Shown: positions 1 to 10,033, numbered from the stretch's first letter. The stretch: DNA of 64,000 nt from Parashewanella spongiae (GCF_004358345.1 NZ_CP037952.1:3162001-3226000), one strand, 5' to 3'. Translations and numbers: made by a program. Notes: generated by a model from the letters alone, not told the origin.

Positions 1-1242
1 TAATCTTGATTTATTTTTCAATAGATAACCGATGCACTTATTAATGCCTTCTCGTTGTTTTAATTTCCGTTTTGTTGCACTGATCCCAAGGCCTTTTGCT
101 ACTTGTGACGCATTACCTCGTAAGATTTCAGTCGCTCGATTTTCTATCCAATCTTCGACTTCTGGATCATCTTTTTCAAATAAGCACCACGCCGCTTTCC
201 AGAGATATTCAAGCACATGGATGAAATCCATGACCACCGTTGCATTGATGTTGAGTTTCTTCATCACCCGATAAATTTGTTTTAGCTGATGAGGATGACC
301 ATCAACGAGTACAACCCACTGACAGCTTTGAGTTGGGTCTCGTTCCAGAGCTTCTAAAAATGCTTCTTCAATCACAGTCGCAGCACTTCTTTCTACGCTT
401 GCCCACACACGTTTATTTCTTGGTGGCACACGTAATGGACGAACATTTGAATTATCGTTTCTAGACATGATTGATTCTGGGGTACGATGCAAAGGCTTGG
501 TGGTGTATACCGCTGCAACTTCTGCCATTCGTTTGCGGTCTTTTTTTTCTCCAGCACTTAGGCGTCCTTTGAGCTTCTGTTGTTTCGCTGCTTTTTGCGT
601 GCCCTCTCTCAAGCTATTAGGTTGCATAACGATGCCTTTTCCATCCATAGTCAATACCAGTAAATCAGATGTATTTTCTGGCTTAAGGTATCTCTGCTGG
701 AGATAAAAACCATCAAAATCTTGTGCAATATCCTGCACAATTTGCCTTGCTTGTCGCTTGGGCACGTGCGCACCTGTGGTGGTATCTATTGAGCTTACTG
801 CATCATCATATGAGCCTTTGACTGCTTCTGTAGCGAGTCTTAGGCGTACACCATCAGAGTATTTATCTTTCGAAAGATTCAGCTCACCATCCATTGGAAA
901 CACGCTATCACACCGACGTTGACTGTAACCTTTTCGATGCATCGTTACGGTACCAAATAAACTTTCTAAGTTTCGTTTGCAGTTATTTTTCAAATAATTC
1001 AATGCAATGTCACGGTTGGAACAAACTTGCTGACGGGGCTCTTCAGCGGTTTTGATATCTAAGAAACCCTGCAATAAACACCGCAACAACTCAGTTCCTT
1101 CGGTATCGATATAGGCTTCAACTTCTCCATGGCTCTCTTGCTTAACTTGTTTGTCTTCGAGGTGCGAAATAATACGCTCAAATTTCAATTTGGCTTCAGA
1201 AAAGAATGAAAATTCGAGTGAGTTTGAGTATGCTAGTTTCAT
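1..1242 (-). CDS. ISKra4-type transposase, C-terminal end outside the window
   Basis: The reverse strand is open for 414 codons from an ATG at 1242 to the left edge, so this is the first part of a longer gene. The protein begins MKLAYSNSLEFSFFSEAKLK. It contains the segments MDGKGIVM and KGRLSAGEKKDRKRMAEVAA near the middle and VVLVDGHPHQLKQIYRVM further on. These are typical of ISKra4-family transposases, where conserved acidic residues of the DDE-like catalytic core lie in the MDGKG and VDGHPH regions. The enzyme would cut and join the ends of its own insertion sequence. No stop or frameshift is seen in the visible part. The terminal inverted repeat of the element was not resolved. Family assignment is from recalled motif similarity; being a transposase is near certain, the exact family less so. 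Confidence 0.85.
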   Translation of the reverse strand, partial: MKLAYSNSLEFSFFSEAKLKFERIISHLEDKQVKQESHGEVEAYIDTEGTELLRCLLQGFLDIKTAEEPRQQVCSNRDIALNYLKNNCKRNLESLFGTVTMHRKGYSQRRCDSVFPMDGELNLSKDKYSDGVRLRLATEAVKGSYDDAVSSIDTTTGAHVPKRQARQIVQDIAQDFDGFYLQQRYLKPENTSDLLVLTMDGKGIVMQPNSLREGTQKAAKQQKLKGRLSAGEKKDRKRMAEVAAVYTTKPLHRTPESIMSRNDNSNVRPLRVPPRNKRVWASVERSAATVIEEAFLEALERDPTQSCQWVVLVDGHPHQLKQIYRVMKKLNINATVVMDFIHVLEYLWKAAWCLFEKDDPEVEDWIENRATEILRGNASQVAKGLGISATKRKLKQREGINKCIGYLLKNKSRL

Positions 1243-1377
1243 GAAAGGAGCCTTTTTATATACTTGTTGTGTGTGGAAACTGATAAGTACTATAAAATTG
1301 CTCCTTTCGCACCATTTATTAAACCCATCCAATTGATAATTAATGATCTTTTCATGCTTTTCGTCGATCTAAAAGAT

Positions 1378-1614
1378 CTACACCCAAATAATATTTGTTG
1401 CACCCAGCTGGAAAGCCTTATCTCTCGCTTCTTGCTTTGCATTCTCAATTCCTACTGATGCCATTAAATTTCCCCAACCAGATGTACCCGAAACTGTTGC
1501 TATGAAAGTGCAATCTGTAATTTGACGTATATCAGAATCAACTATTTTCGGACTTAGGTTAGATGCACAAGAGGTAACAAATAAAATAGATAATAAATAT
1601 AGATAGTTACTCAC
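1378..1614 (-). CDS. Small DUF4156-like outer-membrane lipoprotein
   Basis: This 78-residue protein starts at GTG. It has a short hydrophobic leader ending in a lipobox-like LFVTSC, so Cys16 would be lipidated after signal peptidase II cleavage. The remainder has the pattern ITDCTFIATVSGTSGWGN, followed by SVGIENAKQEARDKA and LGATNIIWV. This pattern of a conserved Cys, Gly-rich turn and final LGATHIVW-like strand matches what I recall of DUF4156 and related small lipoproteins. Function is unknown. It is not operonic: an ISKra4-like element lies on one side and the integrase on the other. The protein ends right after the last conserved strand, so it may be slightly truncated by the adjacent insertion sequence. 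Confidence 0.6.
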   Translation of the reverse strand: MSNYLYLLSILFVTSCASNLSPKIVDSDIRQITDCTFIATVSGTSGWGNLMASVGIENAKQEARDKAFQLGATNIIWV

Positions 1615-1821
1615 GCTTCAACTCTCACATTTCAACTGTAGAAAATTGCTATTTATAGTCTTGCCAAGCGAGTTATTTACAACTAATGAAATAGCTCATT
1701 AAATTTTTCCTAAATCTATTACAAGAAAGACACAAAGCTAAAGCTCAAGTGAATATTACCTATGAATAAAGGGCATAATTAAATATTGTGCAAAAATAAA
1801 CCTAATAAAAAAGAAGAACTA

Positions 1822-3015
1822 TCAAAAAGTCCTTCTCTCTGCTTGCTTCAACAAGTGCTGATCTAGCAATTTAGCGTAAAGTTTGTAAGCTTCACGCTGC
1901 TCATCTATCCAGTCGTGCTTGTTGTAAATGGCCATTACACCAACTAACTCATGACCTAGCATTTTTTCCGTAACATGAGGCATGACTTTGTTTTCACTGA
2001 GCCTTGTGGTGATTGTTCTTCTAAAGTCATGCGGCACGAATGGTTCTAGTTTGAGTCTGTCATTCAGTCGTTGCACAAAGCGATTTATAGCATGTGACGT
2101 TATTGGAGCTTTAGGGCTCAAACCTTCGATTAAATACTCACGATTTTCGCCATAGATAAAATCGAGTTGTTTGATCAAGTTAATGGCTTTCTGATTGAGC
2201 GGACGCCTGATTGCTTTTTTAGTCTTTGAACGGTGTTTGGGTAAAACCCACAAAGCTTCATCCAAATCGAACTCTCGTCTTTTTGCAGCTCTAATTTCTG
2301 TATTGCGTGCACCAGTTAAAATTAATAGTTGAACGCAAATCTTACATTTCGGTGAAGCTCGACTTGCCTCGATCTGTTGCCAGAGTGCACACAGTTCGTT
2401 CCATTCAAGTACTCGATCTCGCTTGGCATGATGTTTACCAATCGCCTTTATTGGGATGTCTAAACAATGTGAGTTAGAAATTTCACCACGGGACTTTGAC
2501 CAACGAATAATGGTTTTAATTCTTTTAAGAATGCAGCCAGCATTGGTAGCACTGGTATCATCACGAATTTTATCGAAAAATCTGATCCAGTCAGTATAGG
2601 AATATTTCTCAACATCTATATTAGCGTTGGGTTTGACGTATTTATTGTAGAAAGAAGCATAAAGCGCATTGGTTGTTTTAGATAATTCTTTGGTAGCGTA
2701 CTTGTCTAAAAAATCTCTACAAATGTCACCCAGCAGACGTGCTTGCTTGTATCGAGATTGGTGAATTCTGGGATCTAGCCCTTCTTCAAGTGTCTTACGA
2801 AAGTCGAGTGCTTCGGCTCTTGCTTCAGCTAACTTGATATGAGGATAACAACCAATTTTAATTCGCTGTTGCTTACCTTGCCATCTAAAGCGATAATTAA
2901 AGGCGATTAAAGCCTTGGGCGATATTCTTACTGTTAAACCATCACGATCAGCGAGTTCTGTTTTCCCCGTATATGGTGACTTGATATTTCTCAGTTTACT
3001 GTCTGTAAGAGCCAT
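1822..3015 (-). CDS. Phage/island-type tyrosine integrase
   Basis: This site-specific recombinase of about 397 residues would insert or excise a genomic island or prophage. The N-terminal part (DSKLRNIKSPYTGKTELAD, then GLTVRISPKALIAFNYRF) is the DUF4102 arm-binding domain of P4-like integrases. The C-terminal catalytic domain shows the first Arg in LILTGARNTEIR, the HxxR box in HDFRRTITTRL, the LGHE box, and the nucleophilic Tyr in AIYNKHDWID. All catalytic boxes are present, so the enzyme should be active. I chose the ATG at 3015 because GGAGG lies about 8 bases upstream; an in-frame ATG at 3051 would add 12 residues but lacks that site. The gene is divergent from sbcB and no tRNA target is visible nearby, so the island it served is either absent or lies outside the window. 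Confidence 0.9.
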   Translation of the reverse strand: MALTDSKLRNIKSPYTGKTELADRDGLTVRISPKALIAFNYRFRWQGKQQRIKIGCYPHIKLAEARAEALDFRKTLEEGLDPRIHQSRYKQARLLGDICRDFLDKYATKELSKTTNALYASFYNKYVKPNANIDVEKYSYTDWIRFFDKIRDDTSATNAGCILKRIKTIIRWSKSRGEISNSHCLDIPIKAIGKHHAKRDRVLEWNELCALWQQIEASRASPKCKICVQLLILTGARNTEIRAAKRREFDLDEALWVLPKHRSKTKKAIRRPLNQKAINLIKQLDFIYGENREYLIEGLSPKAPITSHAINRFVQRLNDRLKLEPFVPHDFRRTITTRLSENKVMPHVTEKMLGHELVGVMAIYNKHDWIDEQREAYKLYAKLLDQHLLKQAERRTF

Positions 3016-3042
3016 AAAATGTACCTCCAAGTCTTTATATAT

Positions 3043-3140
3043 TTGATGCACATTTTACACTTTTTTGATGCACAATTTGATGCACATTTTTTAATGTTAC
3101 TAGCCGAACAAGCTCGAACAACATAGAACAGCAACGAACA
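3043..3140. repeat. Short direct repeats between integrase and sbcB
   Basis: Three copies of TTGATGCACA(A/T)TTT lie at 3043, 3065 and 3077. Directly after them, GAACA occurs four times at exact 10-base spacing (3106, 3116, 3126, 3136). The block sits in the divergent promoter region of the integrase and sbcB. Arm-type integrase sites or a regulator operator are possible, but neither can be shown from the sequence. Confidence 0.5.
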
Positions 3141-3196
3141 TCAATTTGTTACCAAACAATGAGTTAAAGATTAACTGCCAACAATAAAGGACAACC

Positions 3197-4612
3197 ATGA
3201 ACAACAGCGAACAGCCAACTTTATTGTGGCACGATTATGAAACCTTCGGAGTAAGCCCTTCAAAGGATAGGCCATGTCAATTTGCAGGCATCCGAACAGA
3301 TCTTGAACTGAATATAATTGAAGAGCCTATCAGCCTATACTGCAAACAATCATCAGACTACTTACCACAACCAGAAGCTATTTTAGTCACTGGAATTACG
3401 CCTCAACTTGCTAATTCGAAAGGGCTACCAGAATCTGAGTTTATGGCTCGTATCAATGCGTTATTTAGTCAGCCAGAGACCTGTGTTGTTGGTTATAACT
3501 CTATACGTTTTGATGATGAAGTATCACGCTATGGCTTTTATCGAAATTTTATTGAGCCTTATTCTCGCGAATGGCAGAACAAAAATTCACGTTGGGACAT
3601 CATTGATTTAGTTCGTGCTTGTTATGCTTTTCGTCCTGAAGGTATTAACTGGCCGGAGAATGAAGATGGCAGCCCGAGTTTTAAGCTTGAAAATTTAACG
3701 GTAGCTAATGGTTTAAGCCATGATAATGCTCATGATGCTATCTCAGATGTAAAAGCTACTATTGCGCTAGCCAAGCTCATAAAAGAAAAACAGCCTAAAC
3801 TCTATGATTACTATTTCAATCTAAGACGTAAACAAGCCGTTTCAGCTCAAATGGATGTGCTAAATATGCAGCCTTTATTGCATGTTAGTTCACGCTTCAG
3901 TTCTGCCAATGGTTGTACCGCAATTATTGCACCTGTTGCACATCATCCTGATAACAAAAATAGTGTGATATGCGTAAACCTTAATATGAATTTACAACCA
4001 CTTATCGATCTTGATGTTTCGGATATCCGCGAACGTATGTACACATCACGAACTGATTTAGCGCCGAATGAACTTCCAATACCCGTAAAACAAATTCATT
4101 TAAATAAGTGCCCTTTCATCACAACAGCCAAAACCCTCAGTGATGAAAATGCACTCAGGTTAAACATCGATAAAGAGTTTGCAAGACAGCAATATAAACT
4201 TCTAAAGCAAAACCCACATATTAGACAAAAAATGATTGAGCTTTTTAGTACTGATGATTCGAGAATAGCGTCAACAGATCCTGACTTGATGCTCTATTCT
4301 GGTGGTTTCTTTAGTCAAGCTGATAAAAGTAAAATAGCCATCGTTCAACAAACCAAACCTGAAAATTTAGTCGCTTTAGAGGTTAACTTCGACGATGAAC
4401 GTTTACCTGAAATGCTATTTCGATTCCGAGCGCGTAATTATCCAGAGTCGTTAACTAGTGATGAATATTCTAAATGGCGTACATTTTGCCAATCGAAACT
4501 TGATGATCCTGATTATATGATCCGCCTAGAAAATTTGTTACACGAAACAGAACAAGACGAACATAAACAAAAGTTATTAAAAGCACTTTGTAACTATTTA
4601 CAATCTTTATAG
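3197..4612 (+). CDS. sbcB: Exodeoxyribonuclease I
   Basis: Exonuclease I degrades single-stranded DNA 3' to 5' and acts in recombination and mismatch repair. The 471-residue length matches the E. coli enzyme (about 475). The DEDDh nuclease motif is visible as WHDYETFG (Asp13 and Glu15). A later helix contains NAHDAISDVKATIALAKL, which supplies the conserved His and Asp of the active site. The SH3-like and helical C-terminal parts follow (DLDVSDIRERMYTSRTDL and similar). The start is the ATG at 3197 preceded by AAAGGA. cdd follows on the same strand after about 125 bases. Confidence 0.96.
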   Translation: MNNSEQPTLLWHDYETFGVSPSKDRPCQFAGIRTDLELNIIEEPISLYCKQSSDYLPQPEAILVTGITPQLANSKGLPESEFMARINALFSQPETCVVGYNSIRFDDEVSRYGFYRNFIEPYSREWQNKNSRWDIIDLVRACYAFRPEGINWPENEDGSPSFKLENLTVANGLSHDNAHDAISDVKATIALAKLIKEKQPKLYDYYFNLRRKQAVSAQMDVLNMQPLLHVSSRFSSANGCTAIIAPVAHHPDNKNSVICVNLNMNLQPLIDLDVSDIRERMYTSRTDLAPNELPIPVKQIHLNKCPFITTAKTLSDENALRLNIDKEFARQQYKLLKQNPHIRQKMIELFSTDDSRIASTDPDLMLYSGGFFSQADKSKIAIVQQTKPENLVALEVNFDDERLPEMLFRFRARNYPESLTSDEYSKWRTFCQSKLDDPDYMIRLENLLHETEQDEHKQKLLKALCNYLQSL

Positions 4613-4738
4613 CAAGTGCACAATATTCAAACGGATGTGATTAAAAATAAAAGTAATTGAGACCCTAATCTCATTATATTATCTGATACTTATTTAAAAT
4701 CATGCTACATAAACGAAACAATTTTGAGGATTCGGGAC

Positions 4739-5629
4739 ATGCAAGATAGATTTGTTCCCAGCATTGCCCACTTACCACCTTTACTTGCACAAGCACTTGT
4801 GCCTTTATTGGACAGCGATTTTTCAGGCCATTTTGAAGCGAAACAAATTGAAACTTTAAAACGTATATCCGGTCTCGAAGAAAACCAACTTCTTGAAGCT
4901 TTATTGCCTGTTGCAGCAGCATTAGCAACGCCTACGATAAGCGAATTTTATGTTGGTGCTATTGCAAAAGGTACCAGCGGCGATATTTACATGGGTGCCA
5001 ATATGGAACTTAAAGATGAAGTTCTTGGCCATACCGTCCATGCAGAGCAAAGCGCAATCAGTCATGCTTGGCTAAAAGGCGAGAAAAGCATCACTGATAT
5101 AGTTGTTAATTACAGCCCTTGTGGTCATTGCCGCCAATTCATGAATGAATTAGTGGATGGTTGTAATATCCATATTCACTTACCTGATCAGCCGACTCAA
5201 CGCTTAAGTCACTATTTACCTTATTCGTTTGGACCCAAAGATCTCAATGTCACTGAGCCGCTACTCGCGTCAAAAGCCATTCAACTGAAATTAGTGAGTG
5301 AAGACCCTGTAATTCTTGAAGCTACCCACCAAGCGAATAAGAGTTATGCTCCTTATACTGGTACTTATGCAGCAATCACATTTGAGCTAGATGATGGCTC
5401 TTTATTTTCTGGTCGATATGCCGAAAATGCCGCATTTAATCCGTCAATGATGCCAACGCAAATGGCGTTGACTAACTTATTGCGTCACAATCGTCAAGCT
5501 TCTGAAATTGTTAGAGCCGTTTTAGTTGAGTCAGCATCAGGTAAAATCAGTTTGGCGAACGCAAGTTTGGATGCTTTACATACTTTAACTTCAGTAGAGC
5601 TCGAACATCTTGTTGTTGAACTCGAATGA
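4739..5629 (+). CDS. cdd: Cytidine deaminase
   Basis: This enzyme hydrolytically deaminates cytidine and deoxycytidine to uridine and deoxyuridine in pyrimidine salvage. The 296-residue protein is the long dimeric E. coli type (294 residues), with a catalytic N-terminal half and a structural C-terminal half. The zinc site is seen as VHAEQ (His101, with Glu103 as proton shuttle) and SPCGHC (Cys128 and Cys131). I chose the ATG at 4739 because GAGG lies 9 bases upstream; an in-frame TTG at 4724 is also possible. A clear rho-independent terminator follows at 5668. Confidence 0.96.
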   Translation: MQDRFVPSIAHLPPLLAQALVPLLDSDFSGHFEAKQIETLKRISGLEENQLLEALLPVAAALATPTISEFYVGAIAKGTSGDIYMGANMELKDEVLGHTVHAEQSAISHAWLKGEKSITDIVVNYSPCGHCRQFMNELVDGCNIHIHLPDQPTQRLSHYLPYSFGPKDLNVTEPLLASKAIQLKLVSEDPVILEATHQANKSYAPYTGTYAAITFELDDGSLFSGRYAENAAFNPSMMPTQMALTNLLRHNRQASEIVRAVLVESASGKISLANASLDALHTLTSVELEHLVVELE

Positions 5630-5667
5630 CTAAATAACCTGAGCTCTACGTGAGCAAAACGTTATTT

Positions 5668-5702
5668 AAAGCCAACGTAAAACTTCTAGGTTGGCTTTTT
5701 TA
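5668..5702 (+). terminator. Rho-independent terminator of cdd
   Basis: A 9-base stem AAAGCCAAC / GTTGGCTTT (5668-5676 with 5690-5698) is followed by a run of T, about 40 bases after the cdd stop codon. Confidence 0.85.
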
Positions 5703-5963
5703 TAACTCGAAATAATCACATCGCGTTTATGTCGTAGGGAATACTGCCCTCACATTAAGATACTCTGAAATCAAGATAAATTTGTCGATATTTTAGTACT
5801 CAAAAACGTAAAAGACCGTACCGAATGCAACACAATTTTGAACAAAATGAGCGGCAATTCAATTCTCATTCTATTTTTTGGCTTTTCTTTTTTATTAAAG
5901 ACAAAGGGAAAACGGTACGTAGTCGAGTCTGAAAAACGCCATTATTCATTATAGCTTAGCGTT
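5703..5963. other. Spacer between cdd and the T6SS locus
   Basis: No gene is seen. The stretch is AT-rich and separates the end of cdd from the convergent end of the T6SS operon. A weak hairpin (AACGC / GCGTT, about 5936-5962) followed on the reverse strand by T residues lies just beyond the kinase stop codon and could end the T6SS transcript. Confidence 0.35.
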
Positions 5964-6557
5964 TTAGCTCTTCATTGCTTTAATAAACGATACTTGCCTC
6001 TTTATTTGCTCCAAGTTATCTTCATCAGTTTCAATTTCTACAACTTGGTCAATGAGCTTTAGTAATGAATACCAATCATCATTTGGTTCGACTATTCCTA
6101 ATCCTTTTAATTGGTTCTCTGAGGCAAAACATGGTGTGAGTTGCCATTGTTCAAACTGACGTCTATCACGCCCTATTCTCTCAAAAGCACCAAAATCAAT
6201 AAGCCTTACAGTATGTGTTTTTGGCAGATAAAGTATATTTGAAGGTTTAATGTCTCCATGTACCCATCCTTTTGTATGGCAATGTCGAATTGTTTTAATG
6301 ATTAATGGGAGTATATCGAGAAACAACCCAATTTGATTTAGTGCAAAGCAATTCATTGGAATTGCTGACGGCTCATATTCATAGTGAATTTCGAGCCGCT
6401 CGTCATTTCGCCCTAACACTTTTTGAATCCCCTGCCCTCGACAACTTTGAGCTGCTGTCCAATCCTTCACTAGGGCTAGGAGACTAGGGTATCGTTTTAT
6501 ATAAACGGCTGAACCATTGAATATGGTTTCAACCGTTTTGTTTGTTACCTCAAGCAC
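5964..6557 (-). CDS. Small T6SS-linked serine/threonine protein kinase-like protein
   Basis: The 197-residue protein has the core of a eukaryotic-like kinase. The catalytic loop is HGDIKPSNIL (His100, Asp102, Asn107) and the magnesium-binding motif is LIDFGAF (Asp121). No glycine-rich loop is evident before a possible VYIKRY lysine (about residue 21). The catalytic loop has HGD where classical Ser/Thr kinases have HRD. It is therefore a minimal kinase of the RIO/Bud32-like size class rather than a full PpkA. It starts with GTG 10 bases after tssM and is the last gene of the T6SS block. Known T6SS loci use a kinase plus an FHA protein for post-translational activation, and an FHA protein is encoded in the same operon at 12969. 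No PppA-type phosphatase is present in the window. Confidence 0.8.
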   Translation of the reverse strand: MLEVTNKTVETIFNGSAVYIKRYPSLLALVKDWTAAQSCRGQGIQKVLGRNDERLEIHYEYEPSAIPMNCFALNQIGLFLDILPLIIKTIRHCHTKGWVHGDIKPSNILYLPKTHTVRLIDFGAFERIGRDRRQFEQWQLTPCFASENQLKGLGIVEPNDDWYSLLKLIDQVVEIETDEDNLEQIKRQVSFIKAMKS

Positions 6558-6567
6558 AGTGTAAGAG

Positions 6568-9500
6568 TTACAACTCTTTGGGTAATGAGAAAGTCGTAAA
6601 CAAAGACTTGTCTAAAACTTGGTTTGAGTTACGCAGTGTGTAGTCAAAGAGCATACCATTACCATTGAGTTTATAATTCAATTTACGAATCAAGCGTGTT
6701 GCTGTTGGCGAAGAACTATTTTCAAACAGCACCCTAAAGAATGCCCACTGTCCATAATAAGCTTTAGTCGCAACTCGATTATCACCATGGTAAAAATTAG
6801 TACTCAAAAAACCGTCAACTCCAGCTGAAGGCCAATTTATATCGCTCCATACTCTCGGACCATGATTGTATTTAAAAATACTTTTTTCTCCACGGATCTG
6901 AAATTCGGTAATGTCGGTACTCATTGAGCTTGGTCGTAACGAAATATTAAGCCCAAGCTCTTGGCCTGTTGGACCAAAAAATAGGTGGCTCAGTTTACGA
7001 GTTTGACTTAATTGCTCCAATGATGACGCTTTTATTGGCAAATGATAACCATCGACCTCTTTAAGCTGTAATTCACCATTATCCCAATACACAAAAGGTT
7101 TCAGCATTACTTCAACAAACTTATCAATACGCCCTTGTGGCTTGAAGGTCTGTGAGAAGTCTTCAAGTGTTACCTCACCTCGCCCACGAAGCTCGAATGG
7201 GAACCGGCCAGAAATGGCTTGCGTATAAAACTGATAAACTCTGTCATCCCACTGCTTATTGATAAAGCTCATATTGGCATTGATTACCGCTTTCCAAGAC
7301 TGCCGTGAAATACTTTTTGCCCACTTGGCAACTTGTGAAGGTGCTTTCGCGCTTTCACTGCCGAAGGCTGTAATGGCATCTTGACTGCCTTCGGCATGAG
7401 CTTGTGCGTAATCGTGCATTACTTTTGTTGGGTTACTGCTTAAAAGTGCGGTATCAAAATAGGTATTAAGCCCGTCAAACTGTTGGATAAAGCCATCAAC
7501 TGGAATGGTTGATCCACTTTTTCCTGTTCCTTCAACATAATCAGCATACGACTTGAACGCTTTATTGACGATAAATGATGGCTGAATGGTCAATAGCTTT
7601 GACCCAACTGCACGATTGATGCGATCAGCTTTACCTAATACTTTTGATGCTTTACTTAAACCTAACTGGCTCGCAACACGTTTATTACTCTTGGTATCAG
7701 GCTGCTCTTCAATGGCTAATTTAGTATTAACAACAATAGCTCCCAGAACATCTAAAACAGGGCTAGTAACAGGCTCTCTAGCACTACGCAGGGCATAAGA
7801 AAGATCTTGGGTTGATTTAAATTGTTTAATGCGGATATTCTTAATTAAGCTTTTCCAATAAAAAATATAATCCGTGAAGTAGAGCTTTTGTATTTGCTTG
7901 CTTAACTCGGCTAACTCCGTTACCGATGGTGATTCACCTTCTTTTTTCAGTGACTTTAATTCTGATAACTGTCTACGTAACAGTTTAGATTTAGGTGTTA
8001 AATCTAAATTGCTGTAACCCTGCTTTGTTAAAATTTCAGGAATTAAGTAACCATGAAAATTTTCAGTGAACGCAAACATTGAGTCAAACTTTTCACCCAG
8101 CTGACCTCGAATATCTACTTGATTACGATACTCTGGTAGGCTTTTAATTCGAGCATAAATCAAACGCTCAGTTGAAAGCCCTTCTAGTTTGCTCGCTGCA
8201 GATGCAATGAGTGTTTCATTGGCTGTTAATTGCCCTTCATAATCGCCAGCAAATAGCTCATCAAGCATGTTAGATAAGGTGTTGAAGTTATGAGAGGATA
8301 CACCACCTTGATCTTTCAAGGTATCAAGTATAAAAGCATGTAACTCTTTAACATCTAACCTTTTTTTATCAAAAAGCATTGAATAGAATCGTAAAATCTC
8401 GAAAATTTTACTAGGGTTTTCTAAGTTCGAATAAACAAATAATTCACTGCTGATTAATTCTTCAATTTTAGGAAGCAGCATAACTTTTAACTGCTCTTCA
8501 TAGGTTAAATAGATTCTTTCGGCGGTGTTATCATCTGTAACGCTTACTCTTTGATACCAAGGCTTAGGCGAAATCCCTTCAACTGCAACCATTCTAAGTT
8601 CACCAAGCACAGCGGTAAGCTGAGAAATACTATATGGTTCATTCTGCAGTCTATGAATATCGGTATTGTATATTCGGAGCTGGGCAAGAGAGTTTGTACG
8701 CCATTGCTCATCTTGATTCCAGTTATTCTTTAATAAAACACCTGCACTCATGATCATAGCTGCTATCGCGGCTAACATTGCACTTCGAACAAAAATATAA
8801 CCTGCATGGCGAAATTCGTTCACTCCCACAATTCTGCTTTCTGGCAAAATTACATGGCTGAATATTCTTGGAGAAAAATAATGCCGCCTATCGGTAGCTT
8901 GCTCTCTAATAGCTTGAGTATTAAATTCAGCTTTATCCGCTACTGATTGGGTTAGTAAGTCAAATTCTGTGCCTTTTTGACTGCAAGAAAGGAAATATGC
9001 TCCACGCAGCCAAACAGCTTCTCTCACTCGGTTTTCACGGCCTATTTCAACTAAAAGCTCACTAACGAGTTTGAAAAAAATTCGTAACTGATAAGGTAAC
9101 CCAAGGATTGAACTGGACTTATCATGACTTAAGTTAAACAATAATTCGAATTGCTGTTTTGCAATTTCAGACAATAGTTGCTGTGTTTGTTGTTCAAATT
9201 GTTCACCGTCAAAACCACGTTCTTTATCATCACAGGTAAAGGTGACACCAAATGGGTTATCGACATCACAACCTGTATACCCCTCAAAAAACTCAACAAA
9301 ATCAGAAATTGCATCCGCTTTTGTGAAAATGCTATACACAGGTATTTCAATTTTCAGGCTGCTGCTCATTGAGAGTACAGCTTGCTGAATAAGATTACTC
9401 ATCTTACTGCGTGATTTACGGTCACCATTTAACAGACGATCACAACCTATAAGTGATAAAATACCATTAACCCCTTGACGCGGTCTGTATTTCATTAGTT

Positions 9501-10032
9501 GCTGTGAAATTATCAGCCAAAGCTCGTCATCAATGTTTTCGTTATCGAATATTCTATTACCAATCTCAATGGCAACCAGTTTATCGTTACTCCAAAATTT
9601 AATGTGATGAGTCTGGCTAATTTCATCTGAGGAATTCTTTAATAATGGCTCTAATCCGTTTTGTTGTAGTAATGCACTTTTAGCGTCTTTTTGCCCTCCA
9701 AGCACCAAATACCAAGGCAACTCATAGAGACTATCCAGTTTATTACCGCCATACCCTTTTAATTTGCGGTTAGCTTGCTTGAAAAGTGACTGAATAACTT
9801 GGGTGTCTTGCTTTAATAAGATTGTTCTTTCGAGTTCTTCTTGTTGTTTTTTTTGTTTTCTCAGTCGACGGTAAAACCAATACGAAGCCGCTAAAACTGA
9901 AAACGTGGACATTGCCATGCCGACAAAGCGGATCCAAGACCAGCCACTGTTATCGGGTACAAACCACCATATTAGCGCGCTTAATCCACACATTATTATG
10001 GTTAAAAACAATACTGATAGCATTTTTGTCAT
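6568..10032 (-). CDS. tssM: T6SS inner-membrane protein TssM (IcmF/VasK)
   Basis: TssM forms the trans-envelope complex with TssJ and TssL. From the ATG at 10032 the protein has about 1154 residues. Two N-terminal membrane segments (VLFLTIIMCGLSALIWWFV and FVGMAMSTFSVLAASYW) come first, then a cytoplasmic domain, a third membrane segment near residue 430 (AAIAAMIMSAGVLL), and a large periplasmic region. The place of the Walker A loop is taken by LGGQKDAKSALL, which lacks the usual GKS/GKT, so nucleotide binding is doubtful. An upstream ATG at 10062 would add 10 residues and overlap tssL; the ATG chosen begins one base after the tssL stop. The C-terminal part (SIFKYNHGPRVWSDINWPS and WAFFRVLFENSS) matches the conserved IcmF end. 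Confidence 0.95.
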   Translation of the reverse strand: MTKMLSVLFLTIIMCGLSALIWWFVPDNSGWSWIRFVGMAMSTFSVLAASYWFYRRLRKQKKQQEELERTILLKQDTQVIQSLFKQANRKLKGYGGNKLDSLYELPWYLVLGGQKDAKSALLQQNGLEPLLKNSSDEISQTHHIKFWSNDKLVAIEIGNRIFDNENIDDELWLIISQQLMKYRPRQGVNGILSLIGCDRLLNGDRKSRSKMSNLIQQAVLSMSSSLKIEIPVYSIFTKADAISDFVEFFEGYTGCDVDNPFGVTFTCDDKERGFDGEQFEQQTQQLLSEIAKQQFELLFNLSHDKSSSILGLPYQLRIFFKLVSELLVEIGRENRVREAVWLRGAYFLSCSQKGTEFDLLTQSVADKAEFNTQAIREQATDRRHYFSPRIFSHVILPESRIVGVNEFRHAGYIFVRSAMLAAIAAMIMSAGVLLKNNWNQDEQWRTNSLAQLRIYNTDIHRLQNEPYSISQLTAVLGELRMVAVEGISPKPWYQRVSVTDDNTAERIYLTYEEQLKVMLLPKIEELISSELFVYSNLENPSKIFEILRFYSMLFDKKRLDVKELHAFILDTLKDQGGVSSHNFNTLSNMLDELFAGDYEGQLTANETLIASAASKLEGLSTERLIYARIKSLPEYRNQVDIRGQLGEKFDSMFAFTENFHGYLIPEILTKQGYSNLDLTPKSKLLRRQLSELKSLKKEGESPSVTELAELSKQIQKLYFTDYIFYWKSLIKNIRIKQFKSTQDLSYALRSAREPVTSPVLDVLGAIVVNTKLAIEEQPDTKSNKRVASQLGLSKASKVLGKADRINRAVGSKLLTIQPSFIVNKAFKSYADYVEGTGKSGSTIPVDGFIQQFDGLNTYFDTALLSSNPTKVMHDYAQAHAEGSQDAITAFGSESAKAPSQVAKWAKSISRQSWKAVINANMSFINKQWDDRVYQFYTQAISGRFPFELRGRGEVTLEDFSQTFKPQGRIDKFVEVMLKPFVYWDNGELQLKEVDGYHLPIKASSLEQLSQTRKLSHLFFGPTGQELGLNISLRPSSMSTDITEFQIRGEKSIFKYNHGPRVWSDINWPSAGVDGFLSTNFYHGDNRVATKAYYGQWAFFRVLFENSSSPTATRLIRKLNYKLNGNGMLFDYTLRNSNQVLDKSLFTTFSLPKEL

Positions 10033-10033
10033 A

